Positions 1-5,973 of a stretch of 8,879 nt of DNA are shown here, piece after piece. This DNA is from Chroococcidiopsidaceae cyanobacterium CP_BM_RX_35. Its GTDB lineage: Bacteria; Cyanobacteriota; Cyanobacteriia; Cyanobacteriales; Chroococcidiopsidaceae. Within the stretch, counting starts at the first letter, position 1. Each line of letters starts with the position of its first letter. The position numbers and the translations under genes were made by a program. The notes under the pieces are model-generated. The model was given only the letters and a program-made list of their open reading frames with translations, did not search any database and was not told the origin of the DNA. The stretch is taken from the NCBI GenBank assembly GCA_019242465.1, contig JAFAVL010000168.1:1-8879 (forward strand), given 5' to 3'.

Positions 1-943
1 GTTGTGCCACAAAATTGCGTTCTAGGGTATAGTGCTGTTGCAAATTCTGTATTCGCAGGAGGGGGAGCGGTTTCCTGAGAAATTGCCCCTGCCCAAATCG
101 CGGTGAGGGATCATCTCTTGACTCCTCACTCCTCTTTTGGAGACTCACTGAACGCATATGAAAAGCTGCCTGCAAGAGCGATTGCGTGTATTCATGTTGT
201 GGTTGTTGGAGCAGCAATTGGGAGGAACCTATTTCAACCGCTTTACCACCGTACATGACAGCGATAGTGTCACAGTACTCCCCTACCAGCGCCAAATCAT
301 GAGAGATCAGCAGCAGCGACATTTCCCGTTCGCGGCAGAGGCGCGTTAACTCCTGCAAGATCTGTGCCGCCACAGTGACATCTAGACTAGTGGTGGGTTC
401 ATCGGCAACAATTAACTTGGGGTTGAGGAGTAAGGCAAGGGCAATTGCTACCCGTTGCCGCATTCCTCCACTAAACTCGTGCGGATATTGACTCCAACGA
501 CTGGCAGGAATCTTAACTGCTTCTAGAGTTGTGATCGCTTGTGCCTTTGCTGCCAAGAGCGATAGTTGAGGCTGATGAGCTTTCAGGGTTTCGATACAGT
601 GATTGCCAATTGTCATTAACGGATTAAGGCGTGTCATCGGATCTTGAAATACCAGCGCCACTGCTTCGCCCCGAAATTGTCTCAATTGAGCTTTTGTCAG
701 ATCGAAAACTGACTGTCCAGCAAATGTCACTCTGCCCTCAATCCGAGTTGAGGCAGGAAGTAACCGCATCGCTGCCCGCCCTAATGTAGATTTGCCACAG
801 CCTGATTCCCCCACTAATCCCAGTCGTTCGCCTGGTCGCAGAGCTAAAGAAACACTATCAACTGCCCATCTAAGTTGCTCACTTGTGCTTCGTTGGGGAT
901 AGGCGACCTTGAGGTTGTCGATCCGAAATAGGGCTTCGCTCAT
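1..943 (-). CDS. Peptide/nickel-type ABC transporter ATP-binding protein, probable tandem-ATPase fusion, 3' partial (runs off left edge)
   Basis: The frame opens at the ATG at 943-941 and stays open for 314 codons to the window edge, so the C-terminus is missing. It encodes a cytoplasmic ATPase that would power uptake (or export) of peptide-like substrates, in the DppD/OppD family. Visible motifs are Walker A GESGCGKST (45-53), Q-loop VFQD (Q100), signature FSGGMRQR (157-164), Walker B LIVADEP (177-183), D-loop SLD (186-188) and the switch His in ISHD (H215). The HEYTQSLLQAA stretch (about 250-260) is the family's C-terminal peptide-transporter signature. After a polar linker (about 265-290), PLLRIQNLQQHY at about 293-304 looks like the start of a second ABC domain, as in DppD-DppF fusions such as GsiA or YejF. 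No membrane or binding-protein partner is visible, so the substrate is unknown. There is no strong Shine-Dalgarno sequence. Confidence 0.9.
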   Translation of the reverse strand, partial: MSEALFRIDNLKVAYPQRSTSEQLRWAVDSVSLALRPGERLGLVGESGCGKSTLGRAAMRLLPASTRIEGRVTFAGQSVFDLTKAQLRQFRGEAVALVFQDPMTRLNPLMTIGNHCIETLKAHQPQLSLLAAKAQAITTLEAVKIPASRWSQYPHEFSGGMRQRVAIALALLLNPKLIVADEPTTSLDVTVAAQILQELTRLCREREMSLLLISHDLALVGEYCDTIAVMYGGKAVEIGSSQLLLQQPQHEYTQSLLQAAFHMRSVSLQKRSEESRDDPSPRFGQGQFLRKPLPLLRIQNLQQHYTLERNFVAQ

Positions 944-1199
944 CTCAGCTATCAGCCTAGGTTTTAAACTTTATTCATAGCTTAAAAGTGGCTCGATTAA
1001 CCTGCTTATGTGTTGGTAATCTGGAAACGTCTGTACCGAGTTTTAGAGCCTAACTTACCGTCCTGCCTACGTCTGATAATGCACCACGACCCAGTATTTG
1101 ATGATTCTATAGCGCCCCCGGAAAGTTTTTCCTAACATGCGATTTACCCAATTTGGAAATCAGCTTTTAGTCAACTCTGGTCGGGACGCCTCTTTGCAT

Positions 1200-2063
1200 T
1201 CAACTCGGTGGCAGCTCTAAAGGAATCTCACCTAGCAACCCCTTGCGAAAATCAGTTAATAGCTGCCGAGCTGCCCGTTCGGTATCTCCTTGGTAGCGTC
1301 GCTCTGCTAAAACATGCAAGTAGGCTTCCCCAGTGAACATGCTGGAATCTAGTGCATAGCGTGATAATAAGGGATGTGGTGGCAATAGACCAGATGAATT
1401 GAGTTCCTGTTGTTTAAGCAAATCGACTAGGGCAGCTGCTACTCGCTGATTGTCGTAGGCAGCATCACCGATATCATCACAAATTGCTAACTTGAGTGCA
1501 ACTGTTTGATCGTCTAACTTCGCTGGGATGACACCAGGAGCATCTAGCAACTCCAGTTGATCGGAGATGCGAACCCATCGCAGTTGTCGCGTCACGCCCG
1601 GACGAGCTGCACTCTCTACCACATGTCGGTTCAGTAACCGATTGATTAGGGCTGATTTGCCAACGTTAGGAAACCCGATTGCTACAGCGCGAACTGGACG
1701 GGGTAGTAAACCGCGATCGTGCCGCCGTTGATTAATTTCCACTCCAGCTAAGCGTGCAGCCTGTGTGACAGCCGTGATGCCTTTACCGTGCTGAGCATCC
1801 GTGAAACAAGGCTCCTCTCCCTTAGCCTTGAACCATTCCATCCACCTCTGCCGGGCTTGAGGCAAAATCATATCCATCCGGTTCAGCACCAATATCCGCG
1901 CCTTGCTGCCCACCCACTGAGTCACTTGGGGATGGCGTGTTGCCAGGGGGATGCGGGCATCTCTGACTTCCAGCACCACGTCTACTCGCTTGAGCTGTTC
2001 TTTCAGCGCCTTTTCTGCTTTGGCAATGTGACCGGGATACCACTGGATCGGAGGGGAAGTCAT
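1200..2063 (-). CDS. ylqF: Ribosome biogenesis GTPase YlqF/RbgA
   Basis: A 287-residue circularly permuted GTPase, close to the usual family length. In Bacillus the family acts late in 50S subunit assembly; that role is known for the family and inferred here. The G motifs come in permuted order: G4 NRMD (61-64, Arg in place of the usual Lys), then G1 GFPNVGKS (130-137), the G2 threonine in PGVTRQ (T158), and G3 DAPG (174-177). The N-terminal WYPGHIAKA (8-16) matches the family's WFPGHMAKA opening. The C-terminal 110 residues fit the helical RNA-binding region of RbgA. The start is the ATG at 2063-2061. No clear Shine-Dalgarno sequence precedes it, which is common in cyanobacteria. It is transcribed divergently from the dehydrogenase gene at 2125, with 61 bp between them. 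Confidence 0.93.
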   Translation of the reverse strand: MTSPPIQWYPGHIAKAEKALKEQLKRVDVVLEVRDARIPLATRHPQVTQWVGSKARILVLNRMDMILPQARQRWMEWFKAKGEEPCFTDAQHGKGITAVTQAARLAGVEINQRRHDRGLLPRPVRAVAIGFPNVGKSALINRLLNRHVVESAARPGVTRQLRWVRISDQLELLDAPGVIPAKLDDQTVALKLAICDDIGDAAYDNQRVAAALVDLLKQQELNSSGLLPPHPLLSRYALDSSMFTGEAYLHVLAERRYQGDTERAARQLLTDFRKGLLGEIPLELPPS

Positions 2064-2074
2064 AGGATTGAGGA

Positions 2075-2105
2075 TTGACGAATTACCCTAGAGAATAGTT
2101 ATAGT
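2075..2105 (+). promoter_or_regulatory. Possible sigma70-type promoter of the dehydrogenase gene
   Basis: TTGACG at 2075-2080 resembles a -35 box and TATAGT at 2100-2105 a -10 box. The 19-bp spacer is longer than ideal; GTTATA at 2098-2103 would give 17 bp. Transcription would start about 10-15 bases before the ATG at 2125. The assignment rests only on consensus matching. Confidence 0.4.
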
Positions 2106-2124
2106 TACTGAGAGAGTACAGTAA
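2105..2124. repeat. Inverted repeat TTACTG-N8-CAGTAA touching the start codon
   Basis: Perfect 6-bp arms at 2105-2110 and 2119-2124 lie in the divergent intergenic region and end on the base before the ATG at 2125. It could be an operator for one or both divergent genes, or a hairpin at the translation start. It does not fit the NtcA consensus GTA-N8-TAC. A 6-bp repeat can also arise by chance. Confidence 0.4.
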
Positions 2125-3015
2125 ATGGACAAACCAATCGGCTTCATCGGTCTTGGAAATATGGGTTTAGCAATGGCAACCAATCTTGTCCAAGCTGGTT
2201 ACACGCTCCAAGTTTACAACCGGACTGCCGAGAAGGCACAACCACTGATTGCTCAAGGGGCAAAGTTAGGCGATCGCCCCAGTGATGTGGTGGAACCTGA
2301 CGGTATCGTCATTACAATGCTAGCTAACGATCAGGCGCTAACAGAAGTTGTATTGGGCACAGACGGTATCCTGGAAAGGCTAGGACCTGGTGGGCTCCAT
2401 TTGTCGATGAGTACAGTGTTACCTGCTACAGCTCACAATTTAGCAGAACACCACGAGCAGCGGGGTTCTCATTATTTGGCTTCTCCAGTCTTTGGAAGAC
2501 CTGATGCTGCTGCCGCAAGAAAGTTGTGGATTTGTCTGTCGGGGAATGAGGCAGCTAAAGAACGAGTACTACCAGTGCTAAATGTGCTAGGACAGGGCGT
2601 ATACGACTTTGGTGAAGATATAGGTGCGGCAAATGTCGTCAAGCTGGCAGGCAACTTCTTGATCGTCTCAGCGATTGAAGCTATGGCAGAAGCTTTTACC
2701 CTAGCCCAGAAGCATGGGATTGAACGTACCAAAGTGGCTGAGTTGTTCAGTCAGACGCTGTTCAATTGCCCCATCTACCAAAACTATGGTCGCATGATTG
2801 CCCAAGAACAATACGAGCCAGCTGGTTTCAAGTTATCGCTAGGACTCAAAGATATTACTCTTGCCCTACAGACGGCAGGGGCAAGCCAAATGCCAATGCC
2901 ACTCGCCAGCCTGTTGCACGATCGCCTGCTAGCAGCTGTAGCTAAGGGAAAAGGGGATATAGATTGGACTGGGCTGGCTTTGGGGACTTCAGAAGAGGCA
3001 GGAATTAAACTATAA
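2125..3015 (+). CDS. NAD(P)-dependent beta-hydroxyacid dehydrogenase (3-hydroxyisobutyrate dehydrogenase / glyoxylate reductase family)
   Basis: A 296-residue soluble oxidoreductase of the usual family length. The N-terminal Rossmann fold has GFIGLGNMG (6-14; GxGxxG at 9-14). It is followed by YNRT (31-34), where Asn-Arg-Thr after the second strand is typical of enzymes preferring NADP(H). The substrate-binding signature appears as MSTVLP (95-100). The catalytic lysine lies in the KxxxN motif VVKLAGN (K173, N177). The C-terminal helical domain has LKD (241-243), another conserved family lysine. Members reduce or oxidise small 3-hydroxy acids such as 3-hydroxyisobutyrate, tartronate semialdehyde, glyoxylate or succinic semialdehyde. 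The substrate cannot be read from the sequence. The FGRPDAAAARKL segment (123-134) suggests the GLYR-like branch (inference). A complete HIP1 octamer lies inside the gene at 2270-2277. Confidence 0.9.
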   Translation: MDKPIGFIGLGNMGLAMATNLVQAGYTLQVYNRTAEKAQPLIAQGAKLGDRPSDVVEPDGIVITMLANDQALTEVVLGTDGILERLGPGGLHLSMSTVLPATAHNLAEHHEQRGSHYLASPVFGRPDAAAARKLWICLSGNEAAKERVLPVLNVLGQGVYDFGEDIGAANVVKLAGNFLIVSAIEAMAEAFTLAQKHGIERTKVAELFSQTLFNCPIYQNYGRMIAQEQYEPAGFKLSLGLKDITLALQTAGASQMPMPLASLLHDRLLAAVAKGKGDIDWTGLALGTSEEAGIKL

Positions 3016-3117
3016 TGAATCATATTATTAGGGTTTGGGCGCACTACTCCCGGATTGGATAGGGTTTTCAACGCCGAGCTAGCTCACAAGAGTCTTCGCT
3101 ATCTATAGTTGTGCAAG

Positions 3118-3190
3118 TACCCCCAGGGGAATTCGAATCCCCGTTACCTCCGTGAAAGGGAGGTGTCCTAGGCCTCTAGACGATGGGGGC
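3118..3190 (-). tRNA. trnE: tRNA-Glu (anticodon UUC)
   Basis: Read on the minus strand, 73 nt fold as a cloverleaf. The acceptor arm starts GCCCCCA and closes on TGGGGGT with discriminator A at 3118. The anticodon stem CCTCC/GGAGG flanks the loop CTTTCAC, giving anticodon TTC at 3154-3156. The T-arm is CGGGGATTCGAATTCCCC-like, with the TTCGAAT loop. The first pair is G1-U72, as in plastid and cyanobacterial tRNA-Glu (recalled). The 3' CCA is not encoded. In cyanobacteria this tRNA also supplies glutamate for tetrapyrrole (chlorophyll, haem, bilin) synthesis through glutamyl-tRNA reductase, in addition to translation. Confidence 0.97.
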
Positions 3191-3210
3191 GTCTTTTATT
3201 CGCCTTTATT

Positions 3211-3239
3211 AGGCTAGCGAATATTATTGAACCTGTCAA
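3211..3239 (-). promoter_or_regulatory. Probable promoter of tRNA-Glu
   Basis: On the minus strand a perfect TTGACA -35 box (3239-3234) is followed after exactly 17 bp by TAGCCT (3216-3211), a partial -10 match with T, A and the final T correct. A start near 3204 would give a leader of about 14 nt before the tRNA. The spacing and perfect -35 make this the most convincing promoter in the window. Confidence 0.6.
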
Positions 3240-3256
3240 TACTTAAACAAAAATTC

Positions 3257-3568
3257 CTACTTCTCCTTAGGCAAAGACGACGGGCTTTTTGTCAATTCAG
3301 ATGAGTTGCGTAGGCGCATCAGTAAACGTCGCATTTGAACAGAAGCGTCTAAATCGGGGACCTCCTCAACCTTAATCTGTGTTTCTAGAGGTTCCATATA
3401 CTCATCAGACCCAGTTGTAAAAGCTTCAATGAGGAACTCCAGTAGCTCGTCACGATCGCCAAACAAGGCACATTTCTCCTCTACCAACCGAAACTTGAGA
3501 TGGATTTCGCACTCGTAAACACAGATTTCGTGACTTTTAGCTTGGTAAGGGGCTGCATCAGACTTCAT
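3257..3568 (-). CDS. Small conserved-looking cyanobacterial protein, possibly Npun_R1517-like
   Basis: A 103-residue soluble protein with no signal peptide or membrane segment. The core (about 16-88) includes CVYECEIHLKFRLVEEK (16-32), DRDELLEFLIEAFTTGSDEY (38-57) and an arginine-rich QMRRLLMRLRN (78-88). The lysine/serine tail (89-103) looks disordered. From memory the core resembles a small cyanobacterial family labelled 'Npun_R1517 family heterocyst differentiation transcriptional regulator'. That match could not be tested, and no DNA-binding motif is obvious. The ATG at 3568-3566 has no Shine-Dalgarno sequence. The gene ends 66 bp before the tRNA-Glu gene on the same strand. Its regular charged/hydrophobic pattern argues that it is real, unlike the overlapping plus-strand frame. 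Confidence 0.65.
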   Translation of the reverse strand: MKSDAAPYQAKSHEICVYECEIHLKFRLVEEKCALFGDRDELLEFLIEAFTTGSDEYMEPLETQIKVEEVPDLDASVQMRRLLMRLRNSSELTKSPSSLPKEK

Positions 3569-3952
3569 TTTTTTAAAACCATCCCTAAATTTACGGTAAT
3601 TAAAGTGACATCAGGTCTTAACGGAAGAGCTTTGGGCTTGTTTTTACAAATTTTTTGTTCTTTTAACAACAAAACGTTTTGCGCTTCTTCAGATTATTCA
3701 TTATATTTTCCAGTCGTATCTCATTTTCCCATATGGCTTGATCCTGACTTGTCTTGCGTGGTTCCAACATCCTCTGACAAATGCCTAATTAGAGGGCAAT
3801 CACTATTATTCAGCTTTTAAGTGATGAAAAAATAAAATTTACGTGAGGAGTGTGTAATTCATTTAAAGTATTTTTAAATTAAACTGTTATTACGTATAGA
3901 TGCAAGGTTTTAGTTGTTACAAAAATCATTTTTCTTTCAGTATGTAATCGAT

Positions 3953-3987
3953 GTGACACTAGGAAGAATTATTTCAGCCTTTGTCAC
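3953..3987. repeat. Inverted repeat GTGACA-N23-TGTCAC
   Basis: Perfect 6-bp arms at 3953-3958 and 3982-3987 lie in the AT-rich upstream region of the leuD-like gene. The arms are short, so chance is possible. If functional, it could be a binding site for a dimeric regulator. Confidence 0.3.
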
Positions 3988-3993
3988 TGTTTA

Positions 3994-4011
3994 AACACTT
4001 GATTTAGTGTT
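3994..4011. repeat. Inverted repeat AACACT-TGATTT-AGTGTT
   Basis: Perfect 6-bp arms (3994-3999 and 4006-4011) around a 6-nt loop, just downstream of the previous repeat and about 210 bp before the leuD-like gene. No T-run follows it on the plus strand, so an operator is more likely than a terminator. Chance remains possible. Confidence 0.3.
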
Positions 4012-4219
4012 CTTACAGGTTCATGCGGATGTAAAGACTCAAACAGTAAATTTGCAGTCTGGAGTAAAAACGACAAGTAGTGGATGTTAAAAATATGCCC
4101 AACAAGACAGAAAAGGCGATGGCATTTGCCCTATTGTTCTCGCCGCTTGGAGGAAAAATATCAATGAAGGTAAAATTGTAAAGACTTTGCTATATACGGA
4201 AAACACAGAGGAGACTGCT

Positions 4220-4765
4220 ATGAACACTTTGATTCGCGGTGCAATTTTTGTGCTTGACGACAATATAGATACAGATCAGATCATTCCAGCTGAGTACCTG
4301 ACTTTAGTTCCTTCTCGGTCTGATGAGTACCGCAAGCTGGGAAGCTATGCTTTGGCTGGATTACCAGACCATTATGGCAGGTTTATTACTCCTGGCGAGA
4401 TGACGACATCATATCCCATCATTGTGGCGGGAGAGAATTTTGGCTGCGGTTCTTCTCGGGAACATGCACCGATCGCCCTAGGAGCTGCTGGGGTGAAGGT
4501 AGTGGTTGCGCAGTCTTACGCCCGGATTTTTTTCCGCAACTGCGCTGCTACTGGGGAACTTTACCCTTGGGAGTCGCCAAATCGCCTATGTGACGAGTTT
4601 AAAACTGGTCAAGAAGTTTCTCTAGATTTTGCTCACAATCAACTCGTCAACCATACTCTAAATCGAGTGTACGAACTCAAGCCTCTGGGAGAAGTTGGAC
4701 CAGTGATTGATGCAGGTGGTATTTTCGCTTATGCTCGGCAGACCGGGATGATCTCTCGCTCTTAG
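4220..4765 (+). CDS. leuD: 3-isopropylmalate dehydratase small subunit (LeuD family, plant-plastid-like type)
   Basis: A 181-residue aconitase-superfamily swivel-domain protein. With the large [4Fe-4S] subunit LeuC it would isomerise 2- to 3-isopropylmalate in leucine synthesis. Motifs are DNIDTDQIIPAEYL (14-27), the active-site loop GENFGCGSSREHAP (71-84) and ARIFFRN (101-107). The start at 4220 is chosen because a good Shine-Dalgarno sequence, AGAGGAGA (4207-4213 region), lies at proper spacing and residue 1 fits the family start. An upstream in-frame ATG at 4187 would add 11 residues without support. The short form differs from the roughly 200-residue LeuD I recall from cyanobacterial leuCD pairs. 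It closely recalls the plant plastid small subunit, for example EYLTLVPS, KLGSYAL and PVIDAGGIFAYAR. No leuC is adjacent, so a side pathway with related 2-alkylmalates is possible. Confidence 0.88.
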   Translation: MNTLIRGAIFVLDDNIDTDQIIPAEYLTLVPSRSDEYRKLGSYALAGLPDHYGRFITPGEMTTSYPIIVAGENFGCGSSREHAPIALGAAGVKVVVAQSYARIFFRNCAATGELYPWESPNRLCDEFKTGQEVSLDFAHNQLVNHTLNRVYELKPLGEVGPVIDAGGIFAYARQTGMISRS

Positions 4766-4834
4766 AGATGGAGGAACGAGGTAAGGGAACTATGAGAGTT
4801 AGAATAAATGCAGCCTCTGTTCTGCAGCATTCTT

Positions 4835-5182
4835 ATGGAAGAAAACTTACTAAAGTCTACGACTCGCCATATCCGGATTTTTTCTGCTGAAGTTGATAGT
4901 GCTGGCGAACTCCTTCCTAGCAGCCAAGTCTTGACCTTAGATGTTGACCCAGATAACGAGTTTAACTGGAATGAAGACACCCTGCAAAAGGTGTATCGTA
5001 AGTTTGACGAACTGGTAGAGTCTCACACTGGTGCCGAGCTATCAGACTATAACTTACGCCGTATTGGCTCAGCTCTAGAACACTTCGTGAGAGACCTGCT
5101 TCAGAGCGGGCTAATCAGCTACAACCTTTCGGGTCGAGTTGTCAACTACAGCATGGGCTTGCCTCAAATCACAGCCGAGTAG
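4835..5182 (+). CDS. ndhM: NAD(P)H-quinone oxidoreductase subunit M (NdhM)
   Basis: A 115-residue soluble protein matching NdhM, a subunit found in cyanobacterial and plastid NDH-1 and absent from the minimal bacterial complex I. NDH-1 carries out cyclic electron flow, respiration and CO2 uptake at the thylakoid; NdhM belongs to its hydrophilic arm. Recognised blocks are [10 protein letters not shown] (7-16), [13 protein letters not shown] (33-45), [10 protein letters not shown] (53-62), DYNLRRIGS (71-79) and [15 protein letters not shown] (96-110). The start at 4835 ([10 protein letters not shown]) is preferred because family members begin just before the KSTTRH block. The in-frame ATG at 4808 would add nine unrelated residues. 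Neither start has a clear Shine-Dalgarno sequence. It lies 69 bp after the leuD-like gene on the same strand and converges with the small minus-strand gene at 5229. Confidence 0.94.
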   Translation: MEENLLKSTTRHIRIFSAEVDSAGELLPSSQVLTLDVDPDNEFNWNEDTLQKVYRKFDELVESHTGAELSDYNLRRIGSALEHFVRDLLQSGLISYNLSGRVVNYSMGLPQITAE

Positions 5183-5228
5183 GTGATTTGCTCTTACCCT
5201 TACCGCTATTTCTCCCACTCTAGTATCA

Positions 5229-5498
5229 TTACCACTTACGATCTCCCTTTTCGTCCACTCGCGCCTGCCGGATAACATCAGAGATTTCCTCTGCATCTTT
5301 AACATGGTGTAGAGCCTTCTCCTCCCCATCTGGTTCGTCAACTGTAAAGTAGGTTGGGACCTCAATGTGATCACCTGTGATATCGGGAGAGTCTACAGCT
5401 AACTGTTGTGACTTCTCTTCCGTCGTTTGAGGCTTGTCAGAAATGACATCTCCAGGGTTAACGGCGCGATGTGTATCTTTCTCTTTTTGGTTATCCAT
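5229..5498 (-). CDS. Small acidic hydrophilic hypothetical protein
   Basis: An 89-residue frame with no family I recognise. It is very hydrophilic and rich in Asp, Glu, Lys and Gln, with no cysteine, membrane segment or signal peptide. Residues 1-45 look disordered. Residues 44-60 (DHIEVPTYFTVDEPDGE) and 64-81 (HHVKDAEEISDVIRQARV) could form a short strand and a helix. The start codon at 5498-5496 is preceded by a weak AGAG purine run. The gene converges on ndhM with 46 bp between stops. It is called because its composition is protein-like and it fills the space; an overlapping frame at 5111-5374 is much less plausible. Expression is unproven. Confidence 0.5.
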   Translation of the reverse strand: MDNQKEKDTHRAVNPGDVISDKPQTTEEKSQQLAVDSPDITGDHIEVPTYFTVDEPDGEEKALHHVKDAEEISDVIRQARVDEKGDRKW

Positions 5499-5657
5499 AA
5501 TGCTCTGATTAATTCCAAACCGGATTATTTCCCTTTTACTAGGCTAAAGAATGGGAAAACATGAGTCCATCTTTCCAACGGGGTAGTTTGTTATTCGTGA
5601 AGTATTGAAACGAGACGGGGCAATGCAAACTTTGTGACTGCAACTTAGCTCAAAACT

Positions 5658-5681
5658 CTCTGTGACAAATAGCAAACAGAG
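5658..5681. repeat. Inverted repeat CTCTGT-N12-ACAGAG upstream of the phosphatase cluster
   Basis: Perfect 6-bp arms at 5658-5663 and 5676-5681, about 60 bp before the GTG start at 5740, in the 241-bp gap between divergent genes. The position suits an operator, but the arms are short and no convincing promoter pair could be placed around it. Confidence 0.3.
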
Positions 5682-5739
5682 CAACTCAACGGGTTAGACT
5701 GTTATATATTTGACAATGACTTAACAAAGGGTCTTTAAC

Positions 5740-5973
5740 GTGTCAAAACAACCGCCTGTAAGTCCCTGGACTTATAAACCCTGGTGGTGCCAGCCTTGGT
5801 CGATTATACTAACTGGAATAGCACTGATAGGTGGTAGCTGGGTGTGGGGAAAACTCCTCTGGTTGACAGTTCTCGTGTCTGTACCAGTACTAACCTGGAT
5901 GGGCTTCTTTTTATTAGTCTGGCCCTGGATGATAAGGCACAGCGGGATGGTGGATTCGAACGATGCAGAATGA
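5740..5973 (+). CDS. Small two-helix membrane protein (possibly DUF6737 family)
   Basis: A 77-residue protein starting at GTG 5740, with AAAGG (5726-5730) as a plausible ribosome binding site. The tryptophan-rich N-terminus SPWTYKPWWCQPW (8-20) leads into two hydrophobic segments at about 20-36 and 40-65, then a short polar tail (RHSGMVDSNDAE). It should be an inner or thylakoid membrane protein. From memory it resembles the small cyanobacterial family DUF6737, of unknown function; this could not be tested. Its stop codon overlaps the start of the phosphatase gene by 11 bp (ATG at 5963, TGA at 5971-5973), which suggests translational coupling and a shared job at the membrane. Confidence 0.8.
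   Translation: MSKQPPVSPWTYKPWWCQPWSIILTGIALIGGSWVWGKLLWLTVLVSVPVLTWMGFFLLVWPWMIRHSGMVDSNDAE

Larger units (their letters stand above)
3569..4219. other. AT-rich intergenic region of about 650 bp without a convincing gene
   Basis: This stretch is visibly richer in A and T than its neighbours and sits between divergent genes. An open frame crossing 3500-3820 on the plus strand looks spurious. A small frame from GTG 4080 (or ATG 4095) to TAA 4179-4181 would encode 28-33 residues with a short hydrophobic patch (AMAFALLF). It has no recognisable family and is not called as a gene. Two short perfect inverted repeats occur at 3953-3987 and 3994-4011. A TATATA at 4191-4196 could be the -10 box for the leuD-like gene, but no matching -35 box was found. 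Confidence 0.6.

Noticed and set aside
158..349. 63-codon plus-strand open frame
   Set aside because: It lies wholly antisense to the ABC transporter ATPase, whose motifs are clear on the minus strand.
1128..1150. GGAAA-GTT-TTTCC hairpin as a terminator between ylqF and the ABC gene
   Set aside because: The stem is only five base pairs and is not followed by a T-run on either strand.
1788..2078. Plus-strand open frame antisense to ylqF
   Set aside because: It is a shadow of the well-supported YlqF frame.
2105..2119. NtcA binding site upstream of the dehydrogenase
   Set aside because: The required GTA-N8-TAC is not present; the sequence reads TAC-N8-TAC.
3500..3820. 106-codon plus-strand open frame
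   Set aside because: It overlaps the more protein-like minus-strand gene at 3257-3568, extends into AT-rich sequence, is dominated by Phe, Ser and Cys, and has no recognisable motif or ribosome site.
4187..4219. Upstream ATG extending the leuD-like protein by 11 residues
   Set aside because: The Shine-Dalgarno sequence near 4207-4213 and the family start both favour ATG 4220, and a TATATA box falls at 4191-4196.
4808..4834. Upstream ATG extending NdhM by nine residues
   Set aside because: NdhM homologues begin just before the KSTTRH block, which matches ATG 4835.
5111..5374. 87-codon minus-strand open frame
   Set aside because: It overlaps ndhM and the 5229-5498 frame; its composition is unlike a conserved protein and nothing supports its start.
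5710..5738. TTGACA at 5710-5715 as a -35 box for the membrane protein gene
   Set aside because: The sequence 17 bp downstream is CTTTAA, a poor -10 box, and transcription would start inside the coding region.
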